Positions 26,924 to 36,163 are shown, counted from the first letter of the stretch. The stretch: DNA of 57,291 bases from JBGTFE01 sp036403235 (GCA_036403235.1 DASWRI010000023.1:1-57291), one strand, 5' to 3'. Notes: generated by a model from the letters alone, not told the origin. Numbers and translations are program-made.

Positions 26924-28999
26924 ATGAACTTTCGTGTTTTGATGAAGTTGAAAACAAGTTTTGTACTAATCGCATTTTTTGTGCTGACTTTTGCGGTCAG
27001 CGAAAATCTTTTCGCCCAGAAGGTAAGACTTCGCGGAAAAGTTACGCCGACCTGCGCAAGCGGCACTTCGGCGTGGAAATTTTCCGACATTTATGCTGAC
27101 GGAAATATCGCCGTGCAGGGAAGTTATAACTGTCGCGGCGCTTTTATTTATGATATTTCAAATCCGGACGCGCCCGTCCTGGCAAGCTGGTATAATCCGG
27201 GCAATAACCAGCAGTTTCTCGAAGCAATCGTCGTCGGCAATCGCGGTTATTTCGGCGCGGGAGGAACTTCTACCGGCGTCGGCGTTCACATCGTTGATTT
27301 GACCGACCCGTATAATCCGGTTCTTCTCGGAACGGTTGACCCGACTCATGGAAACGGATTTGTAGGCATTCACGAAATGATGGTTTTCAGTCAGAATGGC
27401 GGCACTTATCTGCTTGAAAACTTTAATAGTCTTGGCGGAAATAAACTCCTAAGATTTGTAAATGTCACAAATCCTGCTAATCCGGTTTTTGTTCGTGATT
27501 TAAATCCGCAGGATGCGACTTGGGTTCACGCGATGCATATTCGCGGAAACAAGTTATACACGTCCGGCTGGGGCGGCAAAATTGAAATTTACGACATCAG
27601 CAACATTGCTTTGCAGGCTCCGGCGCTGCTCGGAACTATCAACGGAAATACGACAAACCACAGCACCTGGACGAGCGAAGACGGCAATTATCTGTATTCG
27701 TGCCGCGAAACGCAGGACGGCGACCTTCGCGTTTATGACGTGAGAAATCCGGCGCAGCCGCTTTTGATAAAAAGCATCAAAGCTGGCGATTTGGGACTTA
27801 ACGCCATCACGCCGCATAATCCGGTCGTGATGGGAAATTATCTTTATGTCGCTTGGTATCAGGCCGGAATTCAGGTTTTCGATTTAACCAACCCGGCTGA
27901 CCCGAAACGCGTCGGGCAATATGACACGTTTCAACCGGCTTATACGCCGCCGACCGAAGAAGAACTGCAAAAAGCTTCGCTCTCAAGCGAGCCCTGGGAT
28001 TTGATTTGCGGAATAGCGAACCGTCAGGGCGCGCTTCCGACGAATTATGACGGCAACTGGGCGGTTTATCCTTTTCTCGGACAAAATAAGATTCTGGCCG
28101 GAGATTTGACCAACGGTTTGATTATTCTCGATGCGACCGGCGTGGCCGCGCCGGACAGAAACCACGTTTCCGATTTTGACGGCGACGGCAAAACGGATTA
28201 TTCGGTTTACAACGCCGCTTCGGGCAACTGGTCGATTGAAAGCAGTTCAAACGCCGCCAATTCGACAATCGGTTTCGGCATCAGCGAAGACAAAATCGTG
28301 GCGGGCGACTATGACGGCGACGGCGTTTCAGACCTCGCCATCTTTCGTCCATCGACCGGAACGTGGTGGATTCGCCGCAGCACCGGCCCGAGTAATTTTC
28401 AGGCCATTCAATTCGGTCTGAGCACCGACATTCCCGTTCCCGGCGATTATGACGCTGACGGAAAAACCGACATCGCCGTTTTCAGACCTTCGACCGGAAC
28501 CTGGTATATACAGCAGAGCACGCTCGGAATCAAAATACAAAACTGGGGCGTCAGCGGCGACAAGGCGTTTACCGGCGATTACGATAACGACGGCAAAGCC
28601 GATTTGGCGATTTACAGGCCTTCAAACGGAACCTGGTATATCTCGCAAAGCTCTTCAAGCCTTGCTTTGATTGTTCCATTCGGAATTTCGACCGACAGAC
28701 CGGTTTCGGCTGATTTTGACGGCGACGGAAAATTCGATTTCGCGGTTTATCGCCCGTCGGAAGGAAACTGGTATATCTTAAATTCGAATACGGGAAACTC
28801 GCTTTCGGTTTATCATTTCGGATTAAACGGCGATATGCCGATTCCGTCTGATTTCGACGGCGACGGTAAAGCCGATATCGCGGTCTTCCGCCCGAGCGAT
28901 AACGTCTGGTATCGTTTGAACAGCACGGACGGTTCGTTTAGAGCGCGCGCCTTCGGACAAAACGGTGACCAGCCTTCTCCGTCATCGGTTCAGCCGTAA
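26924..28999 (+). CDS. Exported LVIVD-repeat and FG-GAP/VCBS-repeat protein
   Basis: Predicted 691 residues. GGAGA precedes the ATG. A signal peptide covers 1-32 (ending 'NLFAQ'). Residues 40-405 carry LVIVD-type propeller repeats ('YDISNPDAPVL', 'VDLTDPYNPVLLG', 'FDLTNPADPKRVG'). Residues 418-690 contain six FG-GAP/VCBS blades, each with a calcium-binding DxDxDG loop followed by 'FRPSTGTWYI'-like text. Such proteins are secreted or surface-bound and probably mediate binding. It is related in its C-terminal half to the protein at the right edge of the window. Confidence 0.88.
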   Translation: MNFRVLMKLKTSFVLIAFFVLTFAVSENLFAQKVRLRGKVTPTCASGTSAWKFSDIYADGNIAVQGSYNCRGAFIYDISNPDAPVLASWYNPGNNQQFLEAIVVGNRGYFGAGGTSTGVGVHIVDLTDPYNPVLLGTVDPTHGNGFVGIHEMMVFSQNGGTYLLENFNSLGGNKLLRFVNVTNPANPVFVRDLNPQDATWVHAMHIRGNKLYTSGWGGKIEIYDISNIALQAPALLGTINGNTTNHSTWTSEDGNYLYSCRETQDGDLRVYDVRNPAQPLLIKSIKAGDLGLNAITPHNPVVMGNYLYVAWYQAGIQVFDLTNPADPKRVGQYDTFQPAYTPPTEEELQKASLSSEPWDLICGIANRQGALPTNYDGNWAVYPFLGQNKILAGDLTNGLIILDATGVAAPDRNHVSDFDGDGKTDYSVYNAASGNWSIESSSNAANSTIGFGISEDKIVAGDYDGDGVSDLAIFRPSTGTWWIRRSTGPSNFQAIQFGLSTDIPVPGDYDADGKTDIAVFRPSTGTWYIQQSTLGIKIQNWGVSGDKAFTGDYDNDGKADLAIYRPSNGTWYISQSSSSLALIVPFGISTDRPVSADFDGDGKFDFAVYRPSEGNWYILNSNTGNSLSVYHFGLNGDMPIPSDFDGDGKADIAVFRPSDNVWYRLNSTDGSFRARAFGQNGDQPSPSSVQP

Positions 29000-29023
29000 A
29001 AACGATTTGAATACACGAATCAG

Positions 29024-29067
29024 AAAAGCCCGAAGTCGCGTCCTTAAAACTTGACTTTGGGCTTTTT
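29024..29067 (+). terminator. Rho-independent terminator
   Basis: AAAAGCCCGAAGTC (29024-29037) pairs with GACTTTGGGCTTTT (29053-29066) with one G-U pair; the T run ends at 29067. It closes the LVIVD/FG-GAP gene. Confidence 0.85.
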
Positions 29068-29084
29068 GTTTCTAATATTGCATT

Positions 29085-30662
29085 ATGAAACTTTCGCTGA
29101 ACATCAAAAGCGGAACGCTCGCCGGAAAAGCTTTTGAATTGAATCGAGGCACTTTAACCATCGGGCGCGGCGAAATGTGCATCGTCAGGTTCGACCCTTT
29201 GACCGAGCGAATCGCTTCCAAACAGCACGCCTACATCGAAGAAAAGCCGGACGGCTTTTATATTTTCGACAACAACAGCACCAACGGAACTTTTCTCAAC
29301 GGCAGAAAAATTCAATCCGCCAAGCTTGCGTCGGGCGATACGATTCACTTCGGCAGCAACGGCGTCGAAGCGTCCGTTTTTATCGCGCCGGACTCGAATG
29401 TGAGCGAACCGACGGTTTTCAGGTCGAATTTAGCGGCGACCGCGCTTTATCCGTCAGCACCGACACCGCAAATCAATCCGGTTTTTTCAAATCAGCCGGT
29501 AAATTTCAGAAATTCATTCTCCGGTTTAGGCGCGGTCGGCTTAAACGAAAAACCGCAGGAAAACAAGTCGGGAAAATACATCGGCGCGGCCGTCGCTATT
29601 TTCGCGGTGGTTTTTTTATCGCTCATCGTCGTCCAGATTGTCGTTTCCAATCTCGGTCTCGGCGCGGCCATCATCGCATCGGCGATGGCGTTTTTGCCCG
29701 CGATGTTTTATCTCATTCCGCTCGTCTGGCGCGACCGATATGACCCCGAACCGGTCTGGCTTTTGGCTTTAGCGTTTGCCTGGGGAGCGCTGGTCGCGAT
29801 AATTTTTTCGTATTTCGTCAACACCGAAATCGCCAAAGTGGCGGCCATGATGTTCGGCTCCGAGGCCGGAAGAACGGTCGGCGCGGTTATTTCCGCACCG
29901 ATTTTCGAAGAAGCGTCAAAAGGCCTGGGCGTCGTTCTGCTTTTAATCTTTTTTCGACGCTATTTTGACGATATTCTCGACGGAATCGTTTTCGCGGGAA
30001 CAATCGCGCTCGGCTTTGCGACGGTCGAAAACGTCCTTTATTACGGCGGCGTTCTGCTCATGGGAAATCTGCGCGTCGTCCTTCTTTTATACATTTTAAG
30101 AGGAATTTTATCGCCGTTTGCGCACGTTACATTTACCTCTATGACCGGAATCGGCTGCGGCATCGCGCGCGAATCGCACAACACTTTTGTCAGGATTTTT
30201 CTGCCGTTCCTCGGTTACGCGTGCGCCGTCGCGCTGCATCTGATATGGAATTTGATGGCGACGGTTCTGGACATCAAAGATTTGTTCGAAGGCAGCTGGT
30301 ATTACGGCTATTTGTTTATACAAGTGCCGTTTTTCGCGCTGTTCGTCGGTTTTGCGGCGTATGTGATGTATCGCCAGAACAGGATTTTAAAGGAAATGCT
30401 GGCAATCGATGTCGCCCGAAATCTGATACCCGAAGCGCATCTGAAAAAAGCGACTTCCGCTTTCGGAAGCACGTTCTGGCTGCTCGAAGGCGTTTTCAGC
30501 GGCAAATTCAACGCCAGAAACAAATATCTGCGCGCCGTCGGCAAGCTCGGTCTTTCCTACTGGCACATACAGCGCGCGACCGCCGCGCACGGACAAACCG
30601 GAAGCTTTCAGCAAAATCCGATTCTCCGCGAAGAAGTCTTGAAATGGCGGGATAAAGTTTAA
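29085..30662 (+). CDS. FHA domain fused to a PrsW-type intramembrane protease
   Basis: Predicted 525 residues. Residues 20-100 form an FHA phosphothreonine-binding domain ('TIGRGEMC', 'ASKQHAYIE', 'NNSTNGTFLNG'). A proline-rich linker follows, then a multi-pass membrane region (about 165-430) with PrsW/CPBP-like motifs: 'PIFEEASKG' (EExxK), 'ATVENVLYYGG' (ExxxY), and two later histidines in 'SPFAHVTFTS' and 'AVALHLIWN'. The C-terminal 90 residues are soluble. PrsW cleaves anti-sigma factors in Bacillus. The fusion suggests proteolysis tied to Ser/Thr phosphorylation, which is inference. The stop is followed at once by a heptamer hairpin. Confidence 0.88.
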   Translation: MKLSLNIKSGTLAGKAFELNRGTLTIGRGEMCIVRFDPLTERIASKQHAYIEEKPDGFYIFDNNSTNGTFLNGRKIQSAKLASGDTIHFGSNGVEASVFIAPDSNVSEPTVFRSNLAATALYPSAPTPQINPVFSNQPVNFRNSFSGLGAVGLNEKPQENKSGKYIGAAVAIFAVVFLSLIVVQIVVSNLGLGAAIIASAMAFLPAMFYLIPLVWRDRYDPEPVWLLALAFAWGALVAIIFSYFVNTEIAKVAAMMFGSEAGRTVGAVISAPIFEEASKGLGVVLLLIFFRRYFDDILDGIVFAGTIALGFATVENVLYYGGVLLMGNLRVVLLLYILRGILSPFAHVTFTSMTGIGCGIARESHNTFVRIFLPFLGYACAVALHLIWNLMATVLDIKDLFEGSWYYGYLFIQVPFFALFVGFAAYVMYRQNRILKEMLAIDVARNLIPEAHLKKATSAFGSTFWLLEGVFSGKFNARNKYLRAVGKLGLSYWHIQRATAAHGQTGSFQQNPILREEVLKWRDKV

Positions 30663-30664
30663 TT

Positions 30665-30724
30665 AGTGAAAAGTGAATAGTGAAGAAAAGATTCTTAAAC
30701 TATTCACTTTTCACTATTCACTTA
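30665..30724. repeat. Heptamer-register hairpin overlapping a stop codon
   Basis: Units: agtgaaa, agtgaat, agtgaag, aaaagat, tcttaaa, ctattca, cttttca, ctattca. 30666-30680 pairs perfectly with 30700-30714. Bases 30682-30705 are identical to 37876-37899. It supplies the stop of the minus-strand FMN reductase. Confidence 0.85.
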
Positions 30725-31277
30725 AATTTTTCCTTCCCCAACGAAGCGATTTGCTCATCCAGATTAATTCTTTCAGAAATCCCTGCACGCGTTTTTCGTA
30801 GGCTTCGTCCAAAAGCTGACCGTTTTCGTCGAATTTTTGTCTGACAGTCGGGAAATTCAAATCGGTAAAAGTGACGGTTAAGCCGAGTTCGCGAACCATC
30901 GTGACGAGCGCTTCGATGACGCGCGTGCCGCCCCACGGCCCGGCGGAAACGCCGACGAGCGCGACCGCTTTGTGAATATATTCCTTCAAAAGCAAATCCA
31001 GCACGCTCTTTAAAATGCCGGGATAGCCGTGATTGTATTCGGGCGAAACGATAATCAGACCGTCGGCGCGAATTATCGCGTCGCGCCACTCGGGAAACAA
31101 ATCTTTTATCGCTGTTCCGTAATCGTCAGTCGGCAGATGAAAATCGCGGACGTCAAAAAACTGCGTCTCAATCTCCTCGTTTTCCCGCAGTCTGGAAAAC
31201 ACCCAGTCGGCGACATGACGACTTTGACAGTCTTTCCGGTTTGTTCCGAGTATGAGTGGAATAAATAATTTATCCAT
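30714..31277 (-). CDS. NADPH-dependent FMN reductase family protein
   Basis: Predicted 187 residues, flavodoxin-like fold. 'LILGTNRKDCQSRHVADWV' is the FMN phosphate-binding turn and 'IIVSPEYNHGYPGILKSVLD' the flavin-contacting segment conserved in this family of quinone, azo or chromate reductases. The in vivo substrate is not predictable. The last residues (LSE) and the stop are encoded by the heptamer hairpin at 30665-30724, so the native C-terminus may have been altered by the repeat. Free-standing gene. Confidence 0.92.
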   Translation of the reverse strand: MDKLFIPLILGTNRKDCQSRHVADWVFSRLRENEEIETQFFDVRDFHLPTDDYGTAIKDLFPEWRDAIIRADGLIIVSPEYNHGYPGILKSVLDLLLKEYIHKAVALVGVSAGPWGGTRVIEALVTMVRELGLTVTFTDLNFPTVRQKFDENGQLLDEAYEKRVQGFLKELIWMSKSLRWGRKNLSE

Positions 31278-31435
31278 AATAATATTGTTAGTTTACAATG
31301 TTTTTCATCAACGGGAAGCTGAAATTTATCCGCGTATCTCTGCGTAAACTTCTCATCCGGGAGATGAAAAGCATTTTCGTTTAATTTTGCAGTCCAAAAT
31401 AATCAGATTTAATCGTAACCGGTTCTAAAAACGAG

Positions 31436-32017
31436 TTAGTCGTGCTTGTGTATTTTTCTTTCGATTCGCCGGTCGGGAACAAGCCACATCAGCGCGACAA
31501 AAACATAAAGCGCGCCGGAAATCCATTCATTTACAAACGCTAAAATTATTGCGGCGACGTAAATCAAAGGCGAAATCTTGCCCTTTAAGTCATTGCCGAC
31601 GGCTTTGCTGAGTTTCGAATCTTCGCCTTCTTCGGCAATAATCAAGCTTTGCAGAATGTAATAAGCGATGGCCGCCGCGAGCAGAACAACGCCGTAAACG
31701 GCGGTCGGAAGCGGCGCAAAATGATTTTCGCCCATCCAGCCCGTGACAAACGGTACGAGCGAAAGCCAGAACAAAAGATGCAGATTCGCCCACAAAATCT
31801 TCCCGTTGATTTGTTTTGTCGCCTGTAGCATATGATGGTGATTGTTCCAGTAAATCCCGAGATAGATAAAGCTCAAAACATAAACCAGAAACACCGGCCC
31901 GATTTTGCCGAGCGCCGCAAAATCCGCGCCTTCCGGTATTTTCAGTTCGAGAACCATAATCGTAATCAAAATCGCAATCACGCCGTCGCTGAATGCTTCG
32001 AGCCGGTTTTTGTTCAT
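31436..32017 (-). CDS. TMEM175 family potassium channel-like membrane protein
   Basis: Predicted 193 residues, six hydrophobic segments. The family signature is at the N-terminus of helix 1 ('RLEAFSDGVIAILITIMVLE', the RxxxFSD motif), and helix 2-3 contains 'GIYWNNHHHML'. Bacterial TMEM175 proteins form tetrameric potassium-selective channels. Length matches the single-repeat bacterial form. No regulator is nearby. Confidence 0.92.
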   Translation of the reverse strand: MNKNRLEAFSDGVIAILITIMVLELKIPEGADFAALGKIGPVFLVYVLSFIYLGIYWNNHHHMLQATKQINGKILWANLHLLFWLSLVPFVTGWMGENHFAPLPTAVYGVVLLAAAIAYYILQSLIIAEEGEDSKLSKAVGNDLKGKISPLIYVAAIILAFVNEWISGALYVFVALMWLVPDRRIERKIHKHD

Positions 32018-32177
32018 TAATTTTCTATATTCTTAAATTTCGATTTCGATTTAATTATTATTTCAAACCCGAAAATTTTAAAGAGAAGAAAGCGGAAAAG
32101 TGTTCGCCTGCAAGTTTTTCGAAGACGCTCGTTCTGAAAATGCAGGAATTAAAATCTATGATGCGGGTGTTGTTTTG

Positions 32178-32762
32178 ATGAAAGCGTATTTGCCGAGAAT
32201 TATCGTTTTAATCGTCACATTTATCGTCGGGATTTATTTTGTCCGCGACGATTCAATTATAAAATCTTCGTCTGAATGCAATTCCGCGACGACTTTGGAA
32301 ACAAAATCGCTTTCCTCTGTAAGTCAGGACGAGCCGGTTAAAATTCGATTTAAAGAGTACGGCGAGCTTGAAAGCCGTCTGACTCTAAAATTTGAAATTG
32401 TAAATCAGACTTCCGAATCGATTTTCTTTTCGAGCCCGGGAAACATTCCGTTTACGTATGTGAAATTTAACGGCAAGGAAGATTACGAGTGGCGTTGCGG
32501 AACGGGCGCCACCGACAAAGAAATAAAATCCGGCGAAAACTTTGTCATCGAGCTGCAAGCGGACACTTTTTTTTACAGACATTTAAATCAAAGCGGTAAC
32601 TTTCAAGTCGGCTTTAGTTTGGAAGTCGGCAGAAGCCGATACGCGAGAATCGGCGACAAATATGAAAAATACTGGAGCGAAAATTTTCAAATTCCCGACG
32701 AAATTAGAAAAGTCATAATCAAAAACGCGCCGGAGTGGGTTAAAAGCGGAGGATTCGAATAA
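32178..32762 (+). CDS. Membrane-anchored protein of unknown function
   Basis: Predicted 194 residues from ATG 32178. An in-frame GTG at 32100 would add 26 polar residues before the anchor and seems less likely. A signal anchor covers residues 1-22 ('LPRIIVLIVTFIVGIYFV'). The remainder is a soluble, beta-rich domain of about 150 residues ('SRLTLKFEIVNQTSESIFF', 'IPFTYVKFNG'), resembling an immunoglobulin-like periplasmic module. I do not recognise a family. A weak hairpin lies between it and the convergent proS. Confidence 0.6.
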   Translation: MKAYLPRIIVLIVTFIVGIYFVRDDSIIKSSSECNSATTLETKSLSSVSQDEPVKIRFKEYGELESRLTLKFEIVNQTSESIFFSSPGNIPFTYVKFNGKEDYEWRCGTGATDKEIKSGENFVIELQADTFFYRHLNQSGNFQVGFSLEVGRSRYARIGDKYEKYWSENFQIPDEIRKVIIKNAPEWVKSGGFE

Positions 32763-32785
32763 TTTACAATCCGATATTAATTAAA

Positions 32786-32815
32786 GGCAGGAAAATTTGC
32801 CTGCCCGCTTTTAAT
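32786..32815. terminator. Weak hairpin between convergent genes
   Basis: GGCAGG (32786-32791) pairs with CCTGCC (32800-32805), with A-rich and T-rich flanks. It is a modest candidate for a shared terminator of the genes ending at 32762 and 32811. Confidence 0.45.
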
Positions 32816-34283
32816 AAGAGCGCGCGAAAATGACGCGTTGTTTCGAAGGTTTGCCCGAATAAACGTCTTTACCTGCTTCTTCCGTCGCGTCGAGCGGGAT
32901 GCATCGAATCGTCGCTTTTGTTTCCGACTTGATGGCTTCCTCGGTTTCATTCGTCCCGTCCCAGTGCGCCGAGATAAAGCCGCCCGCTTCGATTTGCGTT
33001 TTGAAATCTTCCCATGTATCGACTTCGAAAGTGTTTTCCTTGCGGAAAGCGAACGCTTTTTGATAAATATTCACCTGAATTTCATCGAGCAGCGCGCCGA
33101 TATGTCCGGCGATGCCGTCGAAAGAGCGCGTGTCTTTGGTTAAAGTATCGCGACGGGCGACTTCGACCGTGTTGTTTTCCAAATCGCGCATTCCGACGGC
33201 GAGACGAACGGGCACGCCGCGCAGCTCGTATTCGGCGAATTTATAGCCGGGCTTGAATTTGTCGTCGGTGTCGTATTTAACCGAGATGCCGAGAGCTTTC
33301 AATTCTTCGATAATCGGCATCACGTGCTCGTCGATTTTCTGCAAATCTTCCGCAGCGCGATAAATCGGCACGATGACGACTTGAATCGGCGCTAATTTCG
33401 GCGGCAGAACAAGGCCGTTATCGTCCGAGTGAGCCATAATCAAAGCGCCCATCAAACGCGTCGAAACGCCCCACGAGGTCGCCCACGCGTATTCCAAAGT
33501 ATTTTCCTTATTGACGAATTGAACATCGAAGCTGCGCGCGAAATTTTGTCCCAAAAAGTGCGATGTTCCCGATTGCAGAGCTTTTCCGTCCTGCATCAGG
33601 GCTTCGATGCAGTATGTATCGACCGCGCCCGCGAAACGCTCGCTCGCTGATTTGATTCCTTTGATAACGGGCATCGCCATCCATTCTTCGGCAAATGTCG
33701 CGTAAACTCCGAGCATCTTTAATGTTTCTTCGATTGCTTCGGTTTCGGTCGCGTGCGCCGTGTGTCCTTCCTGCCAAAGAAACTCCGCCGTTCGCAAAAA
33801 GACGCGCGTGCGCATTTCCCAGCGAACGACGTTGGCCCATTGATTTATCAGCAAGGGAAGGTCGCGCCACGACTGAATCCAGCCTTTGTAAGCGTTCCAG
33901 ATGACGGTTTCCGACGTCGGGCGAATGATTAACTCTTCTTCAAGCTTTGCGTTCGGGTCGACGATTAAGCCCTTGCCGTCGGGATTCGCTTTCAAGCGAT
34001 AATGCGTCACGACGGCGCATTCTTTGGCGAAGCCTTCGGCGTGCTCCTCTTCTTTTTCGAGAAAAGACTTCGGCACAAACAGCGGAAAATACGCGTTTTG
34101 ATGCCCGGTCGCCTTAAACATATCGTCGAGCGCGCGCTGCATCTTTTCCCAAATCGCGTAACCGTAGGGCTTGATAATCATACAGCCGCGCACGGCTGAA
34201 TTTTCCGCCAAATCGGCGCGTTTGACGATTTCGTTATACCATTCTGAATAATTTTCGCTTCGTTTCGGTAATGCTTTGCTCAT
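32811..34283 (-). CDS. proS: Prolyl-tRNA synthetase, archaeal/eukaryotic type
   Basis: Predicted 490 residues. Class II enzyme for tRNA-Pro. Start placed at ATG 34283 ('MSKALPKRSENYSEW'); codons before it come from a genomic repeat. Landmarks: 'IKPYGYAIWEKMQ', motif 2 'RTAEFLWQEGH', 'RPTSETVIW', and motif 3 'WGVSTRLMGALIMAHSDD'. It lacks the bacterial editing insertion and has the archaeal-type C-terminal extension, as in the shorter ProS3 group used by many bacteria. It is divergent from the proline dehydrogenase gene, with an octamer hairpin between the two starts. Confidence 0.95.
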   Translation of the reverse strand: MSKALPKRSENYSEWYNEIVKRADLAENSAVRGCMIIKPYGYAIWEKMQRALDDMFKATGHQNAYFPLFVPKSFLEKEEEHAEGFAKECAVVTHYRLKANPDGKGLIVDPNAKLEEELIIRPTSETVIWNAYKGWIQSWRDLPLLINQWANVVRWEMRTRVFLRTAEFLWQEGHTAHATETEAIEETLKMLGVYATFAEEWMAMPVIKGIKSASERFAGAVDTYCIEALMQDGKALQSGTSHFLGQNFARSFDVQFVNKENTLEYAWATSWGVSTRLMGALIMAHSDDNGLVLPPKLAPIQVVIVPIYRAAEDLQKIDEHVMPIIEELKALGISVKYDTDDKFKPGYKFAEYELRGVPVRLAVGMRDLENNTVEVARRDTLTKDTRSFDGIAGHIGALLDEIQVNIYQKAFAFRKENTFEVDTWEDFKTQIEAGGFISAHWDGTNETEEAIKSETKATIRCIPLDATEEAGKDVYSGKPSKQRVIFARSY

Positions 34284-34290
34284 AAATTTT

Positions 34291-34409
34291 TCACCATAGA
34301 GACACGCAGACACAGAGATAAAACCAAAATGATAAAGCAAAATGGAAAAAGAAACAATTTATAAAAAACTTTCTTTTTCTTTCTCTGCGTCTCCGTGTCT
34401 CTGTGGTAA
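34291..34409. repeat. Octamer-register inverted repeat between divergent proS and proline dehydrogenase
   Basis: The left arm (about 34293-34318) and right arm (about 34382-34407) are imperfect inverted copies of about 26 bases (accataga/gacacgca/gacacaga against tctctgcg/tctccgtg/tctctgtg). The loop is about 60 bases and A-rich. It fills nearly the whole intergenic region. Confidence 0.75.
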
Positions 34410-34419
34410 ATTATTCTTA

Positions 34420-35601
34420 ATGAGCGATTTCAAGTTGAATTTTCAAGACACGAAAACCGCGTTTGCCGATAAGTCCGACGATGAATTGAAGGAAAGACAC
34501 CGCATTTTCAAGATGTTCAATTCGGATTTTCTGGTCGATATCGGGACAAAGGCGACCGCTTTTGCGTTGAAGATAGGTTTGCCGGTCAAAGGTTTGATAA
34601 AAGACACGATTTTCAAACAATTCTGCGGCGGCGAGACAATCGAAGAATGTCAGCCGACCATTGAGAAGCTCGGTGCGTCGAACATCGGAACGATTCTCGA
34701 TTATTCGGTCGAAGGACAATCGTCCGACGATGTTTTCGAGAGCACCAAAAACGAGATTCACCGGACGATTACGCGCGCCAAAGAAGACGAGCTCGTGCCT
34801 TTTGCGGTTTTTAAAATTACGGGCGTCGCGCCGGTTGAAATTCTCGAACGAGTGAGCAACAATGCCGAGCTTCTCAAACGAGATATTGACGAATGGGAAA
34901 AAGCTAAAGCGCGCGTGATAGAGCTTTGCACATACGCGCACTCGCTCGAACAACCCGTGTTTATTGATGCCGAAGAATCGTGGCTGCAAAAAGCGATTGA
35001 TGATTTGGCGACCGGAATGATGGAGCAGTTAAACGCCGAAAAGCCGATTATATTTAATACGATTCAGCTTTATCGAAACGACCGGCTCGAATTCTTAAAG
35101 GAATCGCACGAAAAAGCGAAGCAGGGAAACTATATTCTGGCGGTCAAGCTGGTGCGCGGCGCATATATGGAAAAAGAGCGCGCGCGAGCCGAAGAAATGA
35201 AATATCCTTCGCCGATTCATAAAACAAAAGAGGCGACGGATGCGGATTTCGACGCGGCGGTCGATTACTGTCTCGACAATATCGACGAGATTGCCTTCGT
35301 CGCCGGAACGCATAACGAAATTTCCGTGCAGCTTCTGGCGCAGAAAATGGAAGAAAGAGAAATAAAACACGACCACCCGCACGTTTTCTTTTCGCAGCTT
35401 TACGGAATGAGCGACAATCTTTCGTATATTCTCGCCGACAATCACTACAACGTCTCGAAATACGTTCCATACGGCCCGGTCAAAGACGCTGTCCCGTATC
35501 TCATCCGCCGCGCCAAAGAAAACAGCTCGGTCATGGGACAGATGAGCCGCGAGCTTGATTTGATTAATAAGGAGTTAAAACGAAGAAAAACTGAAAAGTG
35601 A
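34420..35601 (+). CDS. Proline dehydrogenase
   Basis: Predicted 393 residues. FAD-dependent oxidation of proline to pyrroline-5-carboxylate. Start at ATG 34420; the in-frame ATG at 34342 would translate the repeat. The barrel motifs are present: 'FIDAEESW', 'NTIQLYRNDRLEFL', 'LAVKLVRGAYMEKER', 'FVAGTHNEIS', and the C-terminal 'YVPYGPVKDAVPYLIRRA'. It is the stand-alone enzyme, without the P5C dehydrogenase half of PutA. Its last residues and stop (TEK-stop) run into a heptamer repeat. Confidence 0.93.
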   Translation: MSDFKLNFQDTKTAFADKSDDELKERHRIFKMFNSDFLVDIGTKATAFALKIGLPVKGLIKDTIFKQFCGGETIEECQPTIEKLGASNIGTILDYSVEGQSSDDVFESTKNEIHRTITRAKEDELVPFAVFKITGVAPVEILERVSNNAELLKRDIDEWEKAKARVIELCTYAHSLEQPVFIDAEESWLQKAIDDLATGMMEQLNAEKPIIFNTIQLYRNDRLEFLKESHEKAKQGNYILAVKLVRGAYMEKERARAEEMKYPSPIHKTKEATDADFDAAVDYCLDNIDEIAFVAGTHNEISVQLLAQKMEEREIKHDHPHVFFSQLYGMSDNLSYILADNHYNVSKYVPYGPVKDAVPYLIRRAKENSSVMGQMSRELDLINKELKRRKTEK

Positions 35602-35640
35602 TAGATAGGCTTTGGGTTTTCGGTTTTTGGATTTAGGCAA
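35586..35640 (+). repeat. Heptamer-register repeat after proline dehydrogenase
   Basis: Units actgaaa, agtgata, gataggc, tttgggt, tttcggt, ttttgga, tttaggc run through the stop codon. No strong pairing of the two halves is seen. Confidence 0.5.
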
Positions 35641-35667
35641 TAAAAAACCTGAAGCCAATCATCTCGA

Positions 35668-36027
35668 TTACCGGAGACCGAGCAGCAGCCTCACCGAAAG
35701 GTCTGAAATCTTCCGGTTTGCGTCCTGCTTCCAATCTTCAAAAGGCTTTAACTCCGCTCCGGTCAAAGGCGCGTTTCCCATTCGCGCAACCTGCGTGCTT
35801 TCAAAAGCGCGCGTCGTCAGCGCGAGATGCGATTTGTTTATTGTTAGTGAATCGGAATTTCCAACCGCCGCGTCAGCCGTCTCGATGTCGAGAAACATCT
35901 CGTTATAAGCCGCCAGATGAAAGACTCTTTCGCCCGCATCTTCCTCAATCGCCAAAATTCGCAAAAGCCCGTAAGCGCTCTCAATCTGAAATATTAAAAA
36001 ATCGCCCGCCTGAAAGTTTTGAGACAT
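35668..36027 (-). CDS. Uncharacterised soluble protein
   Basis: Predicted 119 residues with no signal peptide or membrane segment. The N-terminal half looks like a small beta fold ('AGDFLIFQIESAYGLLRILAI', 'FHLAAYNEMFLDIETA'); the C-terminal half is mixed ('INKSHLALTTRAFES', 'PLTGAELKPFEDWK'). The balanced composition suggests a real gene. I do not recognise the family and assign no function. Confidence 0.6.
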   Translation of the reverse strand: MSQNFQAGDFLIFQIESAYGLLRILAIEEDAGERVFHLAAYNEMFLDIETADAAVGNSDSLTINKSHLALTTRAFESTQVARMGNAPLTGAELKPFEDWKQDANRKISDLSVRLLLGLR

Positions 36028-36163
36028 AACAGGTAAAGCTTAACACAAGCGAAAAAAACAGAAAAAAGCGCCGCAATTCGACACGAAATTTATAGTTTCT
36101 TTAACCTTCCGGAGAAAATATGGCTTAACATATAAAAATTTGGCCGCTTCTTCGGCAAAATAT

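Noticed and set aside
34342..34419. N-terminal extension of proline dehydrogenase
   Set aside because: The extension is the right arm of the octamer repeat in translation. The same artefact affects proS (34284-34340), the second phosphoesterase (47001-47105) and ubiD (44336).
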